The notes under the pieces were generated by a model that saw only the letters and a program-made list of their open reading frames with translations, had not been told where the DNA came from and searched no databases. This document shows positions 1 to 11,430 of a DNA stretch of 64,000 bases, piece by piece. Each line of letters starts with the position of its first letter. Positions within the stretch are counted from its first letter, which is position 1. Origin of the DNA: Ascoidea rubescens DSM 1968 (taxonomy: Eukaryota; Ascomycota; Saccharomycetes; Ascoideales; Ascoideaceae); contig NW_017962916.1 of NCBI RefSeq assembly GCF_001661345.1, forward strand, positions 914,461 to 978,460. The letters run 5' to 3'. The position numbers and the translations under genes were made by a program.

Positions 1-32
1 TCCATCCAGCTCCCTTCTTCTCTTGTTCTCGA

Positions 33-3000
33 ATGGGTGTGCCTGACTTATGGGATTCAATATCAACTGGCTTTGACAAAAGAATTCCCTTCAATGTGTT
101 CATCTCTGATTTCTTGCAATCCAACAAAAGGCCCTTGAGGGTTGCAATTGATGCGTATGGCTGGATATTCGAAGTTTCTTCTTTTGCAAACTCCCATGCT
201 ACCAACACATCCAATAATGCTCCTCCCTTAAACAATAACTTATCCCACAATATTCAAAGAACTTTGCAACTTTTTAACTCAAGAATTCGTTTATTGCTAT
301 CTTTGAGTATATCTTTTGTATTTGTATTTGATGGAAAATTCAAACCAAAATTCAAGAGAAACTTTACTGCAACAAATAAAGATTCCATTCTTCAAAACAA
401 TATCAATCCCAACTATGATGCTGAATATATTGACTTTATTCAACGGATTTTTCTTAATCCAGACTTGGTGCTAAATATGTCAAACATTAGCATAAATGAC
501 ATCAAAAATAACAATAACAATACTATCACTATCAACAAACACTTATCATTATTTAATAACTACGTCTTGGCCATAAAAAAAGAACTAATCAACTGGAATA
601 TTCCTTACATAGATGCTGCAGGCGAGGCTGAAGCAGAATGTGCAAGATTGCAGTACTTGAATATTGTTGATTATATTATTACAAATGATTCTGATGTCCT
701 AATATTTGGTGGAACTAAAATCCTAAGAAATTTTAGTAAATTTATTGAGGATAAGCCACCAAATGCGACCAAAATTAAAAACAAAATTAAAAAAATCCCT
801 TCAAGTTCTTTTTCTTTTTCTTCTTCTTCTTCTTCTGCATTCGATTTGAACTCTGATTTGGGTTCAGTCACCATTGATGGTGATAAAAATGCTAATGAAG
901 AAAATTTAACCAAATTTCATGAAGAACCCGATTTTTGGGTCACTCCTGTCCATATTGATAACGTCGAACTTAAAACTGGATTTAACAGATGGAGATTATT
1001 ATTTCTAGCTTTATTAAGAGGTGCTGATTATAGCTCTGGAGTCCATAACATTGGCTCAGCTAGAGCTCTGAGATTATCCTTAATTGGAACTAATTTTTTT
1101 AAATTTTTTAACCAAAAATCAACTGCTAAATCAAAGACAACCAAATCAAAATCTAAAATTAAACCAAAACCAAAACCAAAATTAAACTTTCCAATTAATA
1201 AATCCAATATATCTACTAACAATGATCAAAATTTTATCTCTGACTATGCAATTCCAGATTTTTCTTTATTGTTAAAAAATCTTTATTTTAATAGTATAAC
1301 AGCTCCAAAAGAAACTCGGGAAGCAAACTTAAAAAAATTTAAAGAAGATTTACTCTCCTGTTTGAAGGCTTTTTCAACAGAAATATTTGGTAGAAAAGTG
1401 AATTTCGAAGGAATTAATTTAATTGGGTTTCCACCAGATAATATAATATTATTATACTTTTATCCATACTTAAACCACAGCACCTTGTTCAATTTTGTTT
1501 CAGGCTCTACTAATTTTGCCGAGTTTCACTCTGTTAATTCAAATTCAAATTCAAAAAAGAATAACTTAACTTTTGATGATTCTCTAACAAATCTCTTTAA
1601 AGATTATGTGTTAAACAATGCAAATGAATTGATTTTAAAAACATTCACTGGCATCAGTAACTCATATCCGAATTTTCTTGGCGATTCGATCTTTAAATAT
1701 GATAAAACTTCTTGCAAATGGAATCAAATTCCATCTAAAATTAATTCAACTTTGTTCCAACCAAAAAGTCAAATTTTCAATGATTGGTTTGGATTACCTA
1801 AATTTAATTCTATTTTACAAAAAATATCTGGCTTGCCCTTATCAAGGGCATTTGGTTCAAATAATCCTAGAGAATGGACTTGCAAACATTTAGATCAATG
1901 TTATGCTGTCAAAAATTTGAACAAATATTATTCCAGTTCAAGAGAATTCAATCTGAAAAACAAACCACCCATTGCTATAGATATGGTGAAGGAAATTAAT
2001 TATCCTAGAAAAAAAATCAATAAAAAATCATTTGGTGATTTAAATATTTCCTTAAAAGTTGTTAGGATTACATATGATAAAATGAAATTTTTCAACAATT
2101 TATTGATTAATTTAAAAAAATCATCTGTAGAACCAGATTTGAAATGCAATGAGGACAATGATGTCAACGGCAATAACCATATAATAAATCGAGATAATAA
2201 AAGCAGTCTGAACTCAACAACTAGGAAAAACGATTTTGTTTGGGTTTCACTTGCTATCGTTGAATATTATTGTTCTGACATAGTTGATCTGTTTAGACTC
2301 TTGGAAAAAGAAAAACAATTGAAAGAAATGAACACTAAAAAGATCAAAAAATATCCAGTTCAAAAGACTACTCTTGAAACCTTAGGCTTTTTGAGTCCCA
2401 AGAAATATAGTTCTATTCAGATTGTTGATTTCAATAACAATAAAGATATAAGTTTTGCAAAAAGCAAGATTCAACAAAAAAGCTTTAAGAAACTCAGGTC
2501 AAAAAATTCATTAGAAACTTCAAACTTTATTACAGATTTTTTCAAGCCAATGGCATCATTATCTAAAAAACAGACAAATAAAAAAGTAACAATATCGTTA
2601 CTTAGTGATGAAGATACGACTATTTCCAATGATTCAATGGATTGTTTTGGTGAGATCCAAATAATTGAAAAACTAAAAAAAACTGAAAAAAAAAATAAAA
2701 ATGAAAAATATTTAAAGGATATTATTGATTTAGATGTTATAGACAAACTAGTTTTTCCTATTGAAAGCTCACCTTACAAAAATCTCGTTTCTGATCCTGA
2801 AGATATTGATTCACCTTTGAAAAAACCACCAAGTCATCCAATAACAAACAGTTATCAATCAAACAGAAAACTAGAATTTAACTTAAACGAATCAACAAGT
2901 TTTATTGAAATTAATTCTTCTAAAAATGAAAGTCTGGAAGAAACAGATGATGATTCAAGTAGTATTGAGATATTATATGATGAGACCAATAAAAATAAAA

Positions 3001-3515
3001 GCAAGGATTCTAAAGAATTACAAACTCCTTTGGTTCAGTTGACTAAAAAATCATCATCTTATAAATATTTTGAAACCCATGAGAAAAATAGTTTTTCAGA
3101 TACAGATTCATCTTTCGAAAAAGAAATGATTCTAAAATCCCCTATGAAAAAGAAAACTAGTATTCTAGTTGACATTCCAGTCTTGGACTATAAGACACCA
3201 TCAAAACTGAATTATAGTACTAGACCTTTTGAAAATCTCGAAATGACATCTTTAAAGAGCATTGAAAAGTTTTCTGAAGTCAAAAATAAAGTTGGCTACG
3301 ATCATGAAACTTGCATAACAATAACTGGCTCGAAGCCAACCCACATCAGAAAGCTCAACTTTTATGTTGGAGATGAGCATGACAATGAAGACATTCAAAT
3401 TACTATTAACAAAAAAACTACAACAGATGTTTCTGAGAAAAACAATTATAAAAAGGTAGCATTTCTTGACAGCCTTTTAGAACACACTCTGAGTATTGGC
3501 TCGGATACTACTTAA
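33..3515 (+). CDS. YEN1: Yen1/GEN1-type Holliday junction resolvase
   Basis: XPG/Rad2-family structure-specific nuclease, 1160 residues, longer than S. cerevisiae Yen1 (759). The N-terminal nuclease domain starts directly at the ATG with MGVPDLWDSI. The acidic XPG-I motif (AAGEAEAECARLQ, about residues 195-207) is followed by TNDSDVLIFGG near 217-227. A helix-two-turn-helix region (GADYSSGVHNIGSARAL) lies around 330-346. The nuclease domain is interrupted by a Lys/Ser-rich low-complexity insert. The C-terminal half is disordered, acidic and Ser-rich, with several S/T-P sites; in the family this region carries CDK phosphorylation and localisation signals. The expected role is resolution of four-way DNA junctions late in the cell cycle in the nucleus. 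Identification rests on the full set of nuclease motifs; assignment to Yen1 rather than Rad27, Exo1 or Rad2 rests on the N-terminal sequence and layout. It converges on SNT1. Confidence 0.88.
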   Translation: MGVPDLWDSISTGFDKRIPFNVFISDFLQSNKRPLRVAIDAYGWIFEVSSFANSHATNTSNNAPPLNNNLSHNIQRTLQLFNSRIRLLLSLSISFVFVFDGKFKPKFKRNFTATNKDSILQNNINPNYDAEYIDFIQRIFLNPDLVLNMSNISINDIKNNNNNTITINKHLSLFNNYVLAIKKELINWNIPYIDAAGEAEAECARLQYLNIVDYIITNDSDVLIFGGTKILRNFSKFIEDKPPNATKIKNKIKKIPSSSFSFSSSSSSAFDLNSDLGSVTIDGDKNANEENLTKFHEEPDFWVTPVHIDNVELKTGFNRWRLLFLALLRGADYSSGVHNIGSARALRLSLIGTNFFKFFNQKSTAKSKTTKSKSKIKPKPKPKLNFPINKSNISTNNDQNFISDYAIPDFSLLLKNLYFNSITAPKETREANLKKFKEDLLSCLKAFSTEIFGRKVNFEGINLIGFPPDNIILLYFYPYLNHSTLFNFVSGSTNFAEFHSVNSNSNSKKNNLTFDDSLTNLFKDYVLNNANELILKTFTGISNSYPNFLGDSIFKYDKTSCKWNQIPSKINSTLFQPKSQIFNDWFGLPKFNSILQKISGLPLSRAFGSNNPREWTCKHLDQCYAVKNLNKYYSSSREFNLKNKPPIAIDMVKEINYPRKKINKKSFGDLNISLKVVRITYDKMKFFNNLLINLKKSSVEPDLKCNEDNDVNGNNHIINRDNKSSLNSTTRKNDFVWVSLAIVEYYCSDIVDLFRLLEKEKQLKEMNTKKIKKYPVQKTTLETLGFLSPKKYSSIQIVDFNNNKDISFAKSKIQQKSFKKLRSKNSLETSNFITDFFKPMASLSKKQTNKKVTISLLSDEDTTISNDSMDCFGEIQIIEKLKKTEKKNKNEKYLKDIIDLDVIDKLVFPIESSPYKNLVSDPEDIDSPLKKPPSHPITNSYQSNRKLEFNLNESTSFIEINSSKNESLEETDDDSSSIEILYDETNKNKSKDSKELQTPLVQLTKKSSSYKYFETHEKNSFSDTDSSFEKEMILKSPMKKKTSILVDIPVLDYKTPSKLNYSTRPFENLEMTSLKSIEKFSEVKNKVGYDHETCITITGSKPTHIRKLNFYVGDEHDNEDIQITINKKTTTDVSEKNNYKKVAFLDSLLEHTLSIGSDTT

Positions 3516-3903
3516 GACAATAAAATAAAGAGATTAAAAATAATTAGCAGAATACGAAAAATAAAATACATTGTTGAATCAACACACCTTAAAAATACAT
3601 GTTTATTGTAATATACACATGTCCAATATAATAGTATACAACATTTGCTAAGAAGAAACAGCAAAGTATTCAGATAAACTCAATTCAAAATAAAAGCAGC
3701 ATATCCAAGTTAAAATAATAAATTTGAAAAAAAATTAAGATTTAAAAATCAAACCGTTTAAAAAAATAAAAATAAGAGAATAGGTAGAAAATTTAACAAT
3801 TGAAAAATTAAAAATTAAAGCAGAGGAAAAAAAAAATATTAGTAAGTCTATTGAATATATATAAGAAAGAATTGAAAAATCTGAGAGTTCAATGTTTATT
3901 GAT
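3516..3903. other. Convergent intergenic gap YEN1/SNT1
   Basis: AT-rich 388-bp gap between two convergent stop codons. It should hold both 3' untranslated regions and polyadenylation signals; no coding, RNA or repeat feature is visible. Confidence 0.6.
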
Positions 3904-6900
3904 CTAATTTTTAGAATTAGTTTCTGCACTCTGAGATCTGCTATTTCCAGAAGAAAAAGAATACAAAGGAGGATCAGGTAACAACTTATACTTACCTGAT
4001 TCGGTATCAAGTGGTGGTAAACTGCCAGACATATTAGGATATAATCTGATTGAGGGATTTTCACTTGAATTTGTGCGTTGAGAACCACTATAAAATTCAT
4101 TTTCATTCTCGTTGTTTAAAATTGAAGAAATATGAGGTAAACGGTTTGTAGCTGTGCTGGTATTTGATGAACAAAAAACAAATTGATCATTGCTTGATGC
4201 TGAGCCATTATTTGAAGTTTCATGATGAACTTTCGATTCTATTGGATCGCTATTTAATAAGCTCATAATTGAGGTTTTGGATTGATGAGGGTTTCTTGAA
4301 ACATTGTCTAAAAAATTAGATATTGATGCATTATTATTACGTGGGGAGGGAGATGAACCAGCACTTTGAACAGGTGTTTGGGTTTGCCCATAGATATTTA
4401 TTGGCATCGGATTTTCATCTGGGTTATATGAAGATTTGTTATAAAATGTTCCAAAATTGGGTATTGGATAGATATTTTCATGATTCTGATTTGGATCGGT
4501 TGGATATTGATTGAAGGGTTGTTTCAATGTTTCGTGAAATAAACCGAGAGGGGGCTGAGTCAAAAAAGGGTTACAATCACCATTCATTTTATAATTTGCT
4601 CTGATAAACTTTTCTTGCTCAATTGAAGGCGTCGAATAACTAATACTCTTACTTCCAAGAAACTCAGAGTAGCCATTTCTATTTTCAATTCTACCTCCAT
4701 AACTTCTTTGATAATTTTTATCTCCCTGAATCATTAATTCTTTCCATCCTTTAATGTCGGTATTTTTGGAATAATAGTTCCTAACCATAATGGTACTTTT
4801 GGTTCCTATATCTTTGGCTATTTGGTCCCAGTGACTTCCATATCGTTTTAATAAACGGGGAAATAAATTTATATCATTAACACTCCAATAACTGGTAATC
4901 ACTTTTTCCTTTTTATCTTTATCAAGGTCTTCTTCCATATTATTTGAAAACTCTTCAACCTCTTTTTTCCTTCTTTTAGCAACTCTTAATTTTTTTCTTT
5001 GAGAAATATCTATACCAGGAGAGTCGACTTCTATAATGATGTCATTTTTAGAGTTATTGGGAGACTCAAAATCAGAATGAACTTTTTTTTTGGTAGATCC
5101 TTCTTTTTGCTGATCTACAAAATCTTCAGTTACATCATCACTTTCCTTATTTCTGCTTCGTTTGCGTTTTTGGTTGGAAGGCAATTCAGGGGTGATTGAA
5201 ACCAGTCGAGAATGAGAATTCGATACAACTTCACTTTTCACTTTGATATTGTTAACTCCATTGTAATCGGATTCAGTCTCGGTAATGTTTTCCATCGAAG
5301 TTGAAAACCCCGTAGGTGTGGATGCCTGCCCATCAATTTGAAGAGGCTTTTGGTTATTTCTTCCTACACGTTTTCCGAACCCACGACGTTTGTTTCCACC
5401 TCTTCTTCCAGGTCTCTTGTTTTTAAGTAATTCCTTATAATTAGTTGTAACATGTTTGGTTCTATAATAATGCAACACACATTCCTCTGTGGTTCTCAAG
5501 CCACCCATTTCTTTAGCTACTTTTCCAAATCTCTTGGGGTGGGCTAGATAAGCTTCACAAAAAGCTTGGTGTTCACTTTCATTAAAGTTATCTACTAAAT
5601 CATCAATCAATCTTTTTTCGAAAATTGTGTCATCCGTTATTAAATTATTGGTATTTATAAAATCCTCACCAAACCTTTCAAGTGGATTTAAAATCATATC
5701 AGGGATATTTGCAGCAACGCTTTGAGCCTTGAAAACTGGATCCTTTTCATTTAACGATGCAAGAACTTCTAGAAATTCGGCCTCTGATCTTACAGTATCA
5801 CCATGGTGTCTACCACGTCTAGAACCTTTTTCTTTTGCCGATGATTCAATCTCCTTTTTATTTTTGTCTTTAATAATTTCATCTTCTTTTAGCTTTATTG
5901 CTTTCATAAGCTCGTTGCTTTTTTGATGAATTTGGTTTAGCTGATTGGTCATTTCTTCACACCTCGAGGTCCAGACTTGGTTATAATTCTTAAAATCAAA
6001 ACATAAACGAATCTTTTTTTTGTAAATCATGCTCTTCAAAATCTGCAACTTTTGAATTAATCGATGCTTAATCAGTTTATTATGAACAGATATGTTTTCT
6101 TGAAAAAAGGGCAAATCATAAAAACACGTTATTGGCTTTTTTAAAAGATATTTTTGATAGTAGACAATTTCCGAACCTGGCTTACTTTTTAAATTATAAA
6201 GTTTTTGTTCTAAACGATTCAAAGGGAAAACGTTTTCATTATCTTTAACATTTTCTAATTTTGCTGCCAACTTTTTCTCTAGATTTTTTGAAATTTTAAG
6301 TATTTTTTTCTTTTGAGCAAATTCAGAGTTTACGTCAGAAAATAATGGTTTATTTGACTTATTATTTTGGGAGCTTATCTTTTGAACTTGATAATTTCCA
6401 TCTTTTTCGAGTCCACTGTTATTAAAAATTGTTTTGTCATTGGAGCCAGTATTTTCTGGAAGTAAAATTTGGTTTTCCTTCTTTTTCTCTTTTTCATCAG
6501 TAGAATTGATATTATTAAAAATAATTCCTTGATTTGTGGTTTCAATTTTTACTTCTGGGCAGTTATTTTCATCATTCTGACTAAGATCTTGATTATCATC
6601 AGACTCTTTGATGGAGACATTGACGTCTAGATTTTCGGGTTCATAATCAAAATCATCTTCTTCAGTTTTTTGCTGAATTTTTTGTGAAAGCATTTTGATA
6701 TTTTTTTCTTGTTCTTCTCTTAGTTCTTCTTCACTATTATCTTCCTCATCTGCCTCATTATCGTTATCGTTATCGTTATCATTATCATTATCATTATCAT
6801 TATCATTATCATTTTCACTTCTATTGGAAGCTCTATTGTTATTGTGAGCACCGTCGTTATTAACATCGATATTATTGATAGTAGAATCATTGCTATTTGT

Positions 6901-7494
6901 ATTACTATTGTGATTTTCAGTGTCTAAATCTATATCCTTTTGAGTGTCGTTTTCATCCCTATTAGAAAAGGATGTTTCTCTCATAATTTGATCTTTTTCT
7001 ACTAGATTTTTAGTGTCATCTTTATTATTTTTATTATTGTTTTTGAGATTATTTATATTATTTTGAATAAAAAAAGGGTTCAGACTTTTTTCGTTTTGAA
7101 TTGGTTTACTCAAGTGGATTTTACTATTTTGAGTTATACTATTTATGGAATGCATAGAATTCTCTATGATTTCTTTCTTGACAACTGAGGACTTACCATT
7201 AGGATTTGTAGTGTTTATAGAATTTTTTGAAAAGGGTATTGGAGGCGATATACTTGTGGATGCTGGTGAAGGTGTTATGGGAGAATAAGAGACGGGATTT
7301 GAGACGGATCTAATACTACGAGAATTGTAAAGAAAATTTTGATGATTTAGATCAAAATCAGAATTATAAGAAGTGTAGTTTCTTCTGTGATGTATGGGTG
7401 GTAAAGTTTTATTAATACCAGAAGTAGGATTAGGATTAGGATTAGGATTAGGATTGGAATTGGAATTGGAATTGGAATTGGAATTGAAATTGGG

Positions 7495-7575
<81 letters not shown>

Positions 7576-8859
7576 TTTATTTTTATTTGCAGTTGTATTG
7601 GTAGTCGTAGGATTTGAGTAAGTTGGGGTTATTATTGGGTCAACTGAATCATTTCTCTTTTTGGAGGGATAATGTAGCTGTTTTGAAGAAGAATAATAAT
7701 GGTTTTCTTTTTTGGGGTATTTATGATTTTTATGATATTCATATTCTGTATAATCATTATATTCGTTGGCATGTTCTTTAGTATAATCGTTATAATTGTT
7801 ATAGTCGTTATAGTCGTTATAATCATCGTAGTCGTTATAATCGTTATAATTATTATAATCGTTATAATCATTGTAGTCGTTGTAATCTTTTTTGTAGTCT
7901 TTGTAGTCCTTTTTATAGTCTTTTTTGTAGTAAAAATTATGAGAGTTGTATTTTTTAGTATAGTTGTTGTAATATTTGGGATTTTGTTTTGATTGGTATG
8001 AATTTGAGGAGGATATGGAATTTTGGGCTGAATTTAGATTTGGATTTAAGGATGAAGCTGAGTTTACGCTATTTGAATTTGATATTTTAAAGGAAAAATC
8101 ACTCAAAGGTTTGTCCAAGTTGCTATCAGGGGATCTTTTTTTCGGGTAATAAGTTTGGTATGATTTCCTTTGGAATTTTTTTGAGTTGATGGAATTATTG
8201 ATTGGGATGGTTGAAGATAAAGGCTTGTCGAGAGGACTTAGCAGGGTTGATATTGATTTGATTGAAGAGGAGGAGTTGTATGGGATTATTATTTTATTTG
8301 GGTTGCTTATGTGTTTAGTTTTATGGTCATTGAAGAAAGATATTGATTCTGGGTTTGATTTCACTCTTATAGATTTGTTTGAGTATTTGTTTGTGATTGT
8401 GTTTGAGGGATTTATTATAGAGTTTGAGTTATCAGTGGTGATGTTGTTGTTGTTGTTGAAAGCAGAAACGGAGTTGGGAGGAACATGTTCAGTTTTTATG
8501 TTTGATTTGATTATATTTGTAGCTGAATTTAGTGAGCTATTTGTATTTGATTTTGAAGACGCCGTCGTGTTATAATTTTGTTTATGGAATGGGTAAGAAA
8601 GTCTTCTATAAGTATTATAGCCATGGGAGTAAGTGTTTGTATGAAACGAGGTATTATTATTGTTATTGTTATTGTTATTGTTATTGGTATTGGTATTAGT
8701 ATTAGTGTTATTGATGTTATTATTATTATTATTGATGTTATTATTATTATTATTGGTATTAGTAGGAGTAGTATTGATGGTATTCTTAGTATTGCTATTG
8801 TTATTGTTATTGTTATTGGATTTTATTGAATTAGGGGATGTTGGAGATTTAGAAGGCAT
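3904..8859 (-). CDS. SNT1: Snt1-like SANT-domain subunit of Set3C histone deacetylase complex
   Basis: Very large protein of 1651 residues (S. cerevisiae Snt1 about 1226). Two SANT/Myb modules are seen: one at about residues 1080-1145 (FNESEHQAFCEAYLAHPKRF, then TTEECVLHYYRTK) and a second at about 1320-1375 (YWSVNDINLFPRLLKRYGSH). A conserved helical region precedes the first SANT (YQKYLLKKPITCFYDLPFF). This arrangement is that of Snt1 and animal NCoR/SMRT. The known family role is scaffold of Set3C, which deacetylates histones in 5' regions of genes. The first 900 residues are low complexity: Asn tracts, Asn-Asp repeats, a Tyr-Asn-Asp repeat block and Ser-Asn/Pro-Asn repeats encoded by several microsatellites. 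The start ATG is the first in frame. Its upstream region is shared only with the 3' side of MSP1. Confidence 0.85.
6757..6812 (-). repeat. Hexanucleotide microsatellite coding (Asn-Asp)n
   Basis: Plus strand shows nine or so tandem GTTATC/ATTATC hexamers inside SNT1, read on the minus strand as alternating Asn and Asp. It is a typical replication-slippage tract with two unit variants arranged in blocks. Confidence 0.9.
7425..7572 (-). repeat. Compound microsatellite coding Asn, Ser-Asn and Pro-Asn repeats
   Basis: Inside SNT1. On the plus strand, hexamers of the type GGATTA are followed by GGAATT, then about 26 ATT triplets (7495-7572). The minus strand reads these as a 26-residue Asn run, then Asn-Ser and Asn-Pro repeats. 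The GGATTA stretch superficially recalls telomere repeats, but it is in frame and coding here. Confidence 0.9.
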
Positions 8860-9128
8860 TATCAGAGAATATTATAATCAAGTGATGGAGGTGAATAGTA
8901 TAGTGTAAAATTGGAGGGAAAATATAGTTAACAAATATAATACGATGTAAAAAAATATAGTAGGAGGTTGAGGCGCTATTTTAAGTATTGGATAGAAAGT
9001 GGGATAAATCAATAGATATGAAGAAATAAAAACAATAAACAATAAAAAGCGTGGAAACAATGAAATAAATTAGAAATATTATCAACTTAACAAGATAGTG
9101 ATTAAAATTAAAGACATTGAATTACTTT

Positions 9129-9160
<32 letters not shown>

Positions 9161-9828
9161 ATGATTAAGAAATTTCTTTTTCTCTGATGTTTCTCTTTTG
9201 TTGAATTGCTAAGTTCTGCTGTTGTTGTTTGATTTGAGAGTGTGTCTATACGTAGATATATTATGTATATACGGTATATACATATAATATATATAGATAT
9301 ATACAGAGATATATATCAGATATATACCAGGTATGGAAGGAATCCTTTGTGGATATTGAAAAATGCAGGACAAGATCAAACAGAGAACGAGAATATCAGG
9401 TACAGCAGACAGAAGTCTCTTGGGCTTGGGCGTCTGATTGAAATACAGTAGAGTAGAAAATCAGGAGGATTGGGTAGAGAGTATAGATAGCAGATCAGAG
9501 ATGCGATGATGATTGAAGCAGCTGTCGTGGAAAGGTTGTTTTGGATGAGGTGTAGCTGTGAGATGCACTTTGGAGAGAGAGGTAGGGAGCAAGCAATGGA
9601 CAGCTGGACAATGAATGGATCGCAGAGAGAAGCTGAGAAGAAACCAGAGGAAACCAGAGAGAGTTGCAGTTGCTGGGAAGCTGGAGCTGGAGCTGGGGTT
9701 GTGGAAGAAACAGAAGCTGATTATATCGTCGTCTCTTTTGAGCCGGCGCTGCAAAATTTTCGGTCAGGTGATCCCGGAAGTGTACCGGGAATACGAGAAC
9801 AGTTGGGCCGGAAGTATATATTGTGGGC
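8860..9828. other. SNT1 promoter region and MSP1 3' flank
   Basis: No convincing gene in this 969-bp gap. It holds, in order, a GTT trinucleotide run (about 9128-9160), an alternating TA/TATG-rich block (about 9245-9325) and a clearly more GC-rich stretch (about 9490-9828) that runs on into the 3' half of MSP1. Open frames in the GC-rich stretch occur on both strands and match no family I know. Confidence 0.5.
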
Positions 9829-10953
9829 TCAGACCGAGTTTACGAGAAGCTTTTTGTGCGACGCAAAGTCGAAGTCCGTGGTTCGCAACCCTCTCACGTC
9901 GAACCTGTCGTTGTCGCCAGACGTGGGCTTCTCGTTGGCAACAGTGTTGAGATGGAGGAACTCGATGCTGCCATTGGAGCTCTTCAAGTTCTTCTGGATG
10001 TATTCTCGCATTATGACCATGGCTGCGTCTCTGCACAACTCCTTCAAGTCGCTTCCCGTAAACCCCTCGGTCATTTCAATGATGGTTTGCCAGTCAAATA
10101 ACTCGTCGTCGATCTTGGTGTCCTTCAACAAGATCCTCAATATCTTCGATCTTTGCTCTTCGTTGGGCTTGTTGATCTGGAACTTCTTGGGCATTCTTCG
10201 CAAAAAGGCGCTGTCAATGTCGTTGGGTCGGTTTGTAGCTCCCAACACTAATATTCTGCCTGACGATATCAACCCATCCCACAACGACATGAATTCAGCT
10301 TTGATCGTTGAGGTGATCTCATGGTCGTTGCTCTCTCTTTTTCTCAAAAACGAATCAATCTCGTCGATGAATATTATACACGGTTGCAATTTGTTAGCCA
10401 ACGAAAAAATTGCACTCACCAACTTGTTCGATTCTCCATACCACTTATCCATTATTGACGACATCTTGATTGATAAAAAATTGGCTCCACTTTCATTAGC
10501 CAATGCTTTGGCCAACATCGTCTTCCCACATCCTGGTGGCCCATACAATAACACTCCCTTTGGTGCTTGTAGTAACGACGAATAACTTTGAAATAAATCT
10601 GGAAATGTTAGTGGCAATAAAACCGACTCTTTTAAATCATCGATTATATTATCCAATCCTCCAATATCATTAAATGATATATTAATCTCCTCTGGTGTAA
10701 CAACTGATTCCAACAAAAATAGTTCGTAATCATTAAAATCAATCTTCTTAAATTCTGGATTGTTCTTCAATCTCTTTAATGTGCTCGATACTTTTTTCTT
10801 AGTATCTTTGGACTTTAACCCACTGGGTCCTCCCTCATTTTCAACAAACTTTAGTAGCTGATTAACAATATAATAAACTGCTACTCCTGCACTTACAGAT
10901 AAAACTAATTCTGTAACAATATCTTTAATGGCTATTTGTTTCATTTTACTCAT
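9829..10953 (-). CDS. MSP1: Msp1-type AAA+ translocase of the mitochondrial outer membrane
   Basis: 374 residues from the ATG at 10953 (two upstream in-frame TTG codons are not credible starts), close to S. cerevisiae Msp1 (362). One N-terminal membrane helix (about residues 12-34) is followed by a basic linker and an AAA+ domain: Walker A GPPGCGKT (about 138-145), Walker B IIFIDEID (about 193-200), and the arginine-finger region with FLRRMPKKF (about 250-258). Msp1/ATAD1 forms hexamers at mitochondria and peroxisomes that pull mislocalised tail-anchored proteins and stalled import substrates out of the membrane for degradation. The 3' half of the gene is visibly more GC-rich than the 5' half, as part of the GC-rich stretch extending into the downstream gap. 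Confidence 0.95.
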   Translation of the reverse strand: MSKMKQIAIKDIVTELVLSVSAGVAVYYIVNQLLKFVENEGGPSGLKSKDTKKKVSSTLKRLKNNPEFKKIDFNDYELFLLESVVTPEEINISFNDIGGLDNIIDDLKESVLLPLTFPDLFQSYSSLLQAPKGVLLYGPPGCGKTMLAKALANESGANFLSIKMSSIMDKWYGESNKLVSAIFSLANKLQPCIIFIDEIDSFLRKRESNDHEITSTIKAEFMSLWDGLISSGRILVLGATNRPNDIDSAFLRRMPKKFQINKPNEEQRSKILRILLKDTKIDDELFDWQTIIEMTEGFTGSDLKELCRDAAMVIMREYIQKNLKSSNGSIEFLHLNTVANEKPTSGDNDRFDVRGLRTTDFDFASHKKLLVNSV

Positions 10954-11430
10954 CAACAAATATTTACTGCTAATGATATAATAATGATATAATAATATAC
11001 TAATAATATACTAATATAATAACAATATAATAACAATATAATTCAATATAAGTAATAACAAACAAAAATTTATAAATCAAAAACAATAGAATATTAATTA
11101 TATTTGGTTTCCACTAATACTATTGGAATAAGTGACAACTCGAAAAAAACTCGTCTTCCTAAAATAAAATATTGCTCATGGATGAAACTTAAGTTAATTT
11201 TTCTTGCTTCCTTCGATTGGGGTGCTTTCAACCTTTTTGTTTTTCCCTTCATCTCCCAATTAAAAAATTTTCAGTGTCCGAAAACCTGGACTCTAGGGCT
11301 CCACGAACAGTGTCGTACGCCAATCGAAACAATGTTAACCATACGATTATCGAACTCACTATATGGTAGCTCAATGCTCGACTGGTCGTGTTCGGCACTA
11401 ACAGGTGACACATTCCCTCGGTATTCCCCA
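10954..11430. other. MSP1 promoter region
   Basis: First about 150 bp upstream of MSP1 are almost pure A/T with imperfect ATAATATAC-type repeats. Further upstream (11250-11430) composition is balanced and holds chance-looking open frames on both strands. The minus-strand frame 11249-11431 (60 codons) is treated under findings. Confidence 0.45.

Noticed and set aside
7425-7494. GGATTA repeats resembling telomeric sequence
   Set aside because: In frame within SNT1 and grading into GGAATT and ATT repeats; coding microsatellite, not an internal telomere.
9506-10585. 359-codon open frame on the plus strand opposite MSP1
   Set aside because: It is the antisense of conserved AAA+ coding sequence; composition allows a long shadow frame, and it has no family likeness.
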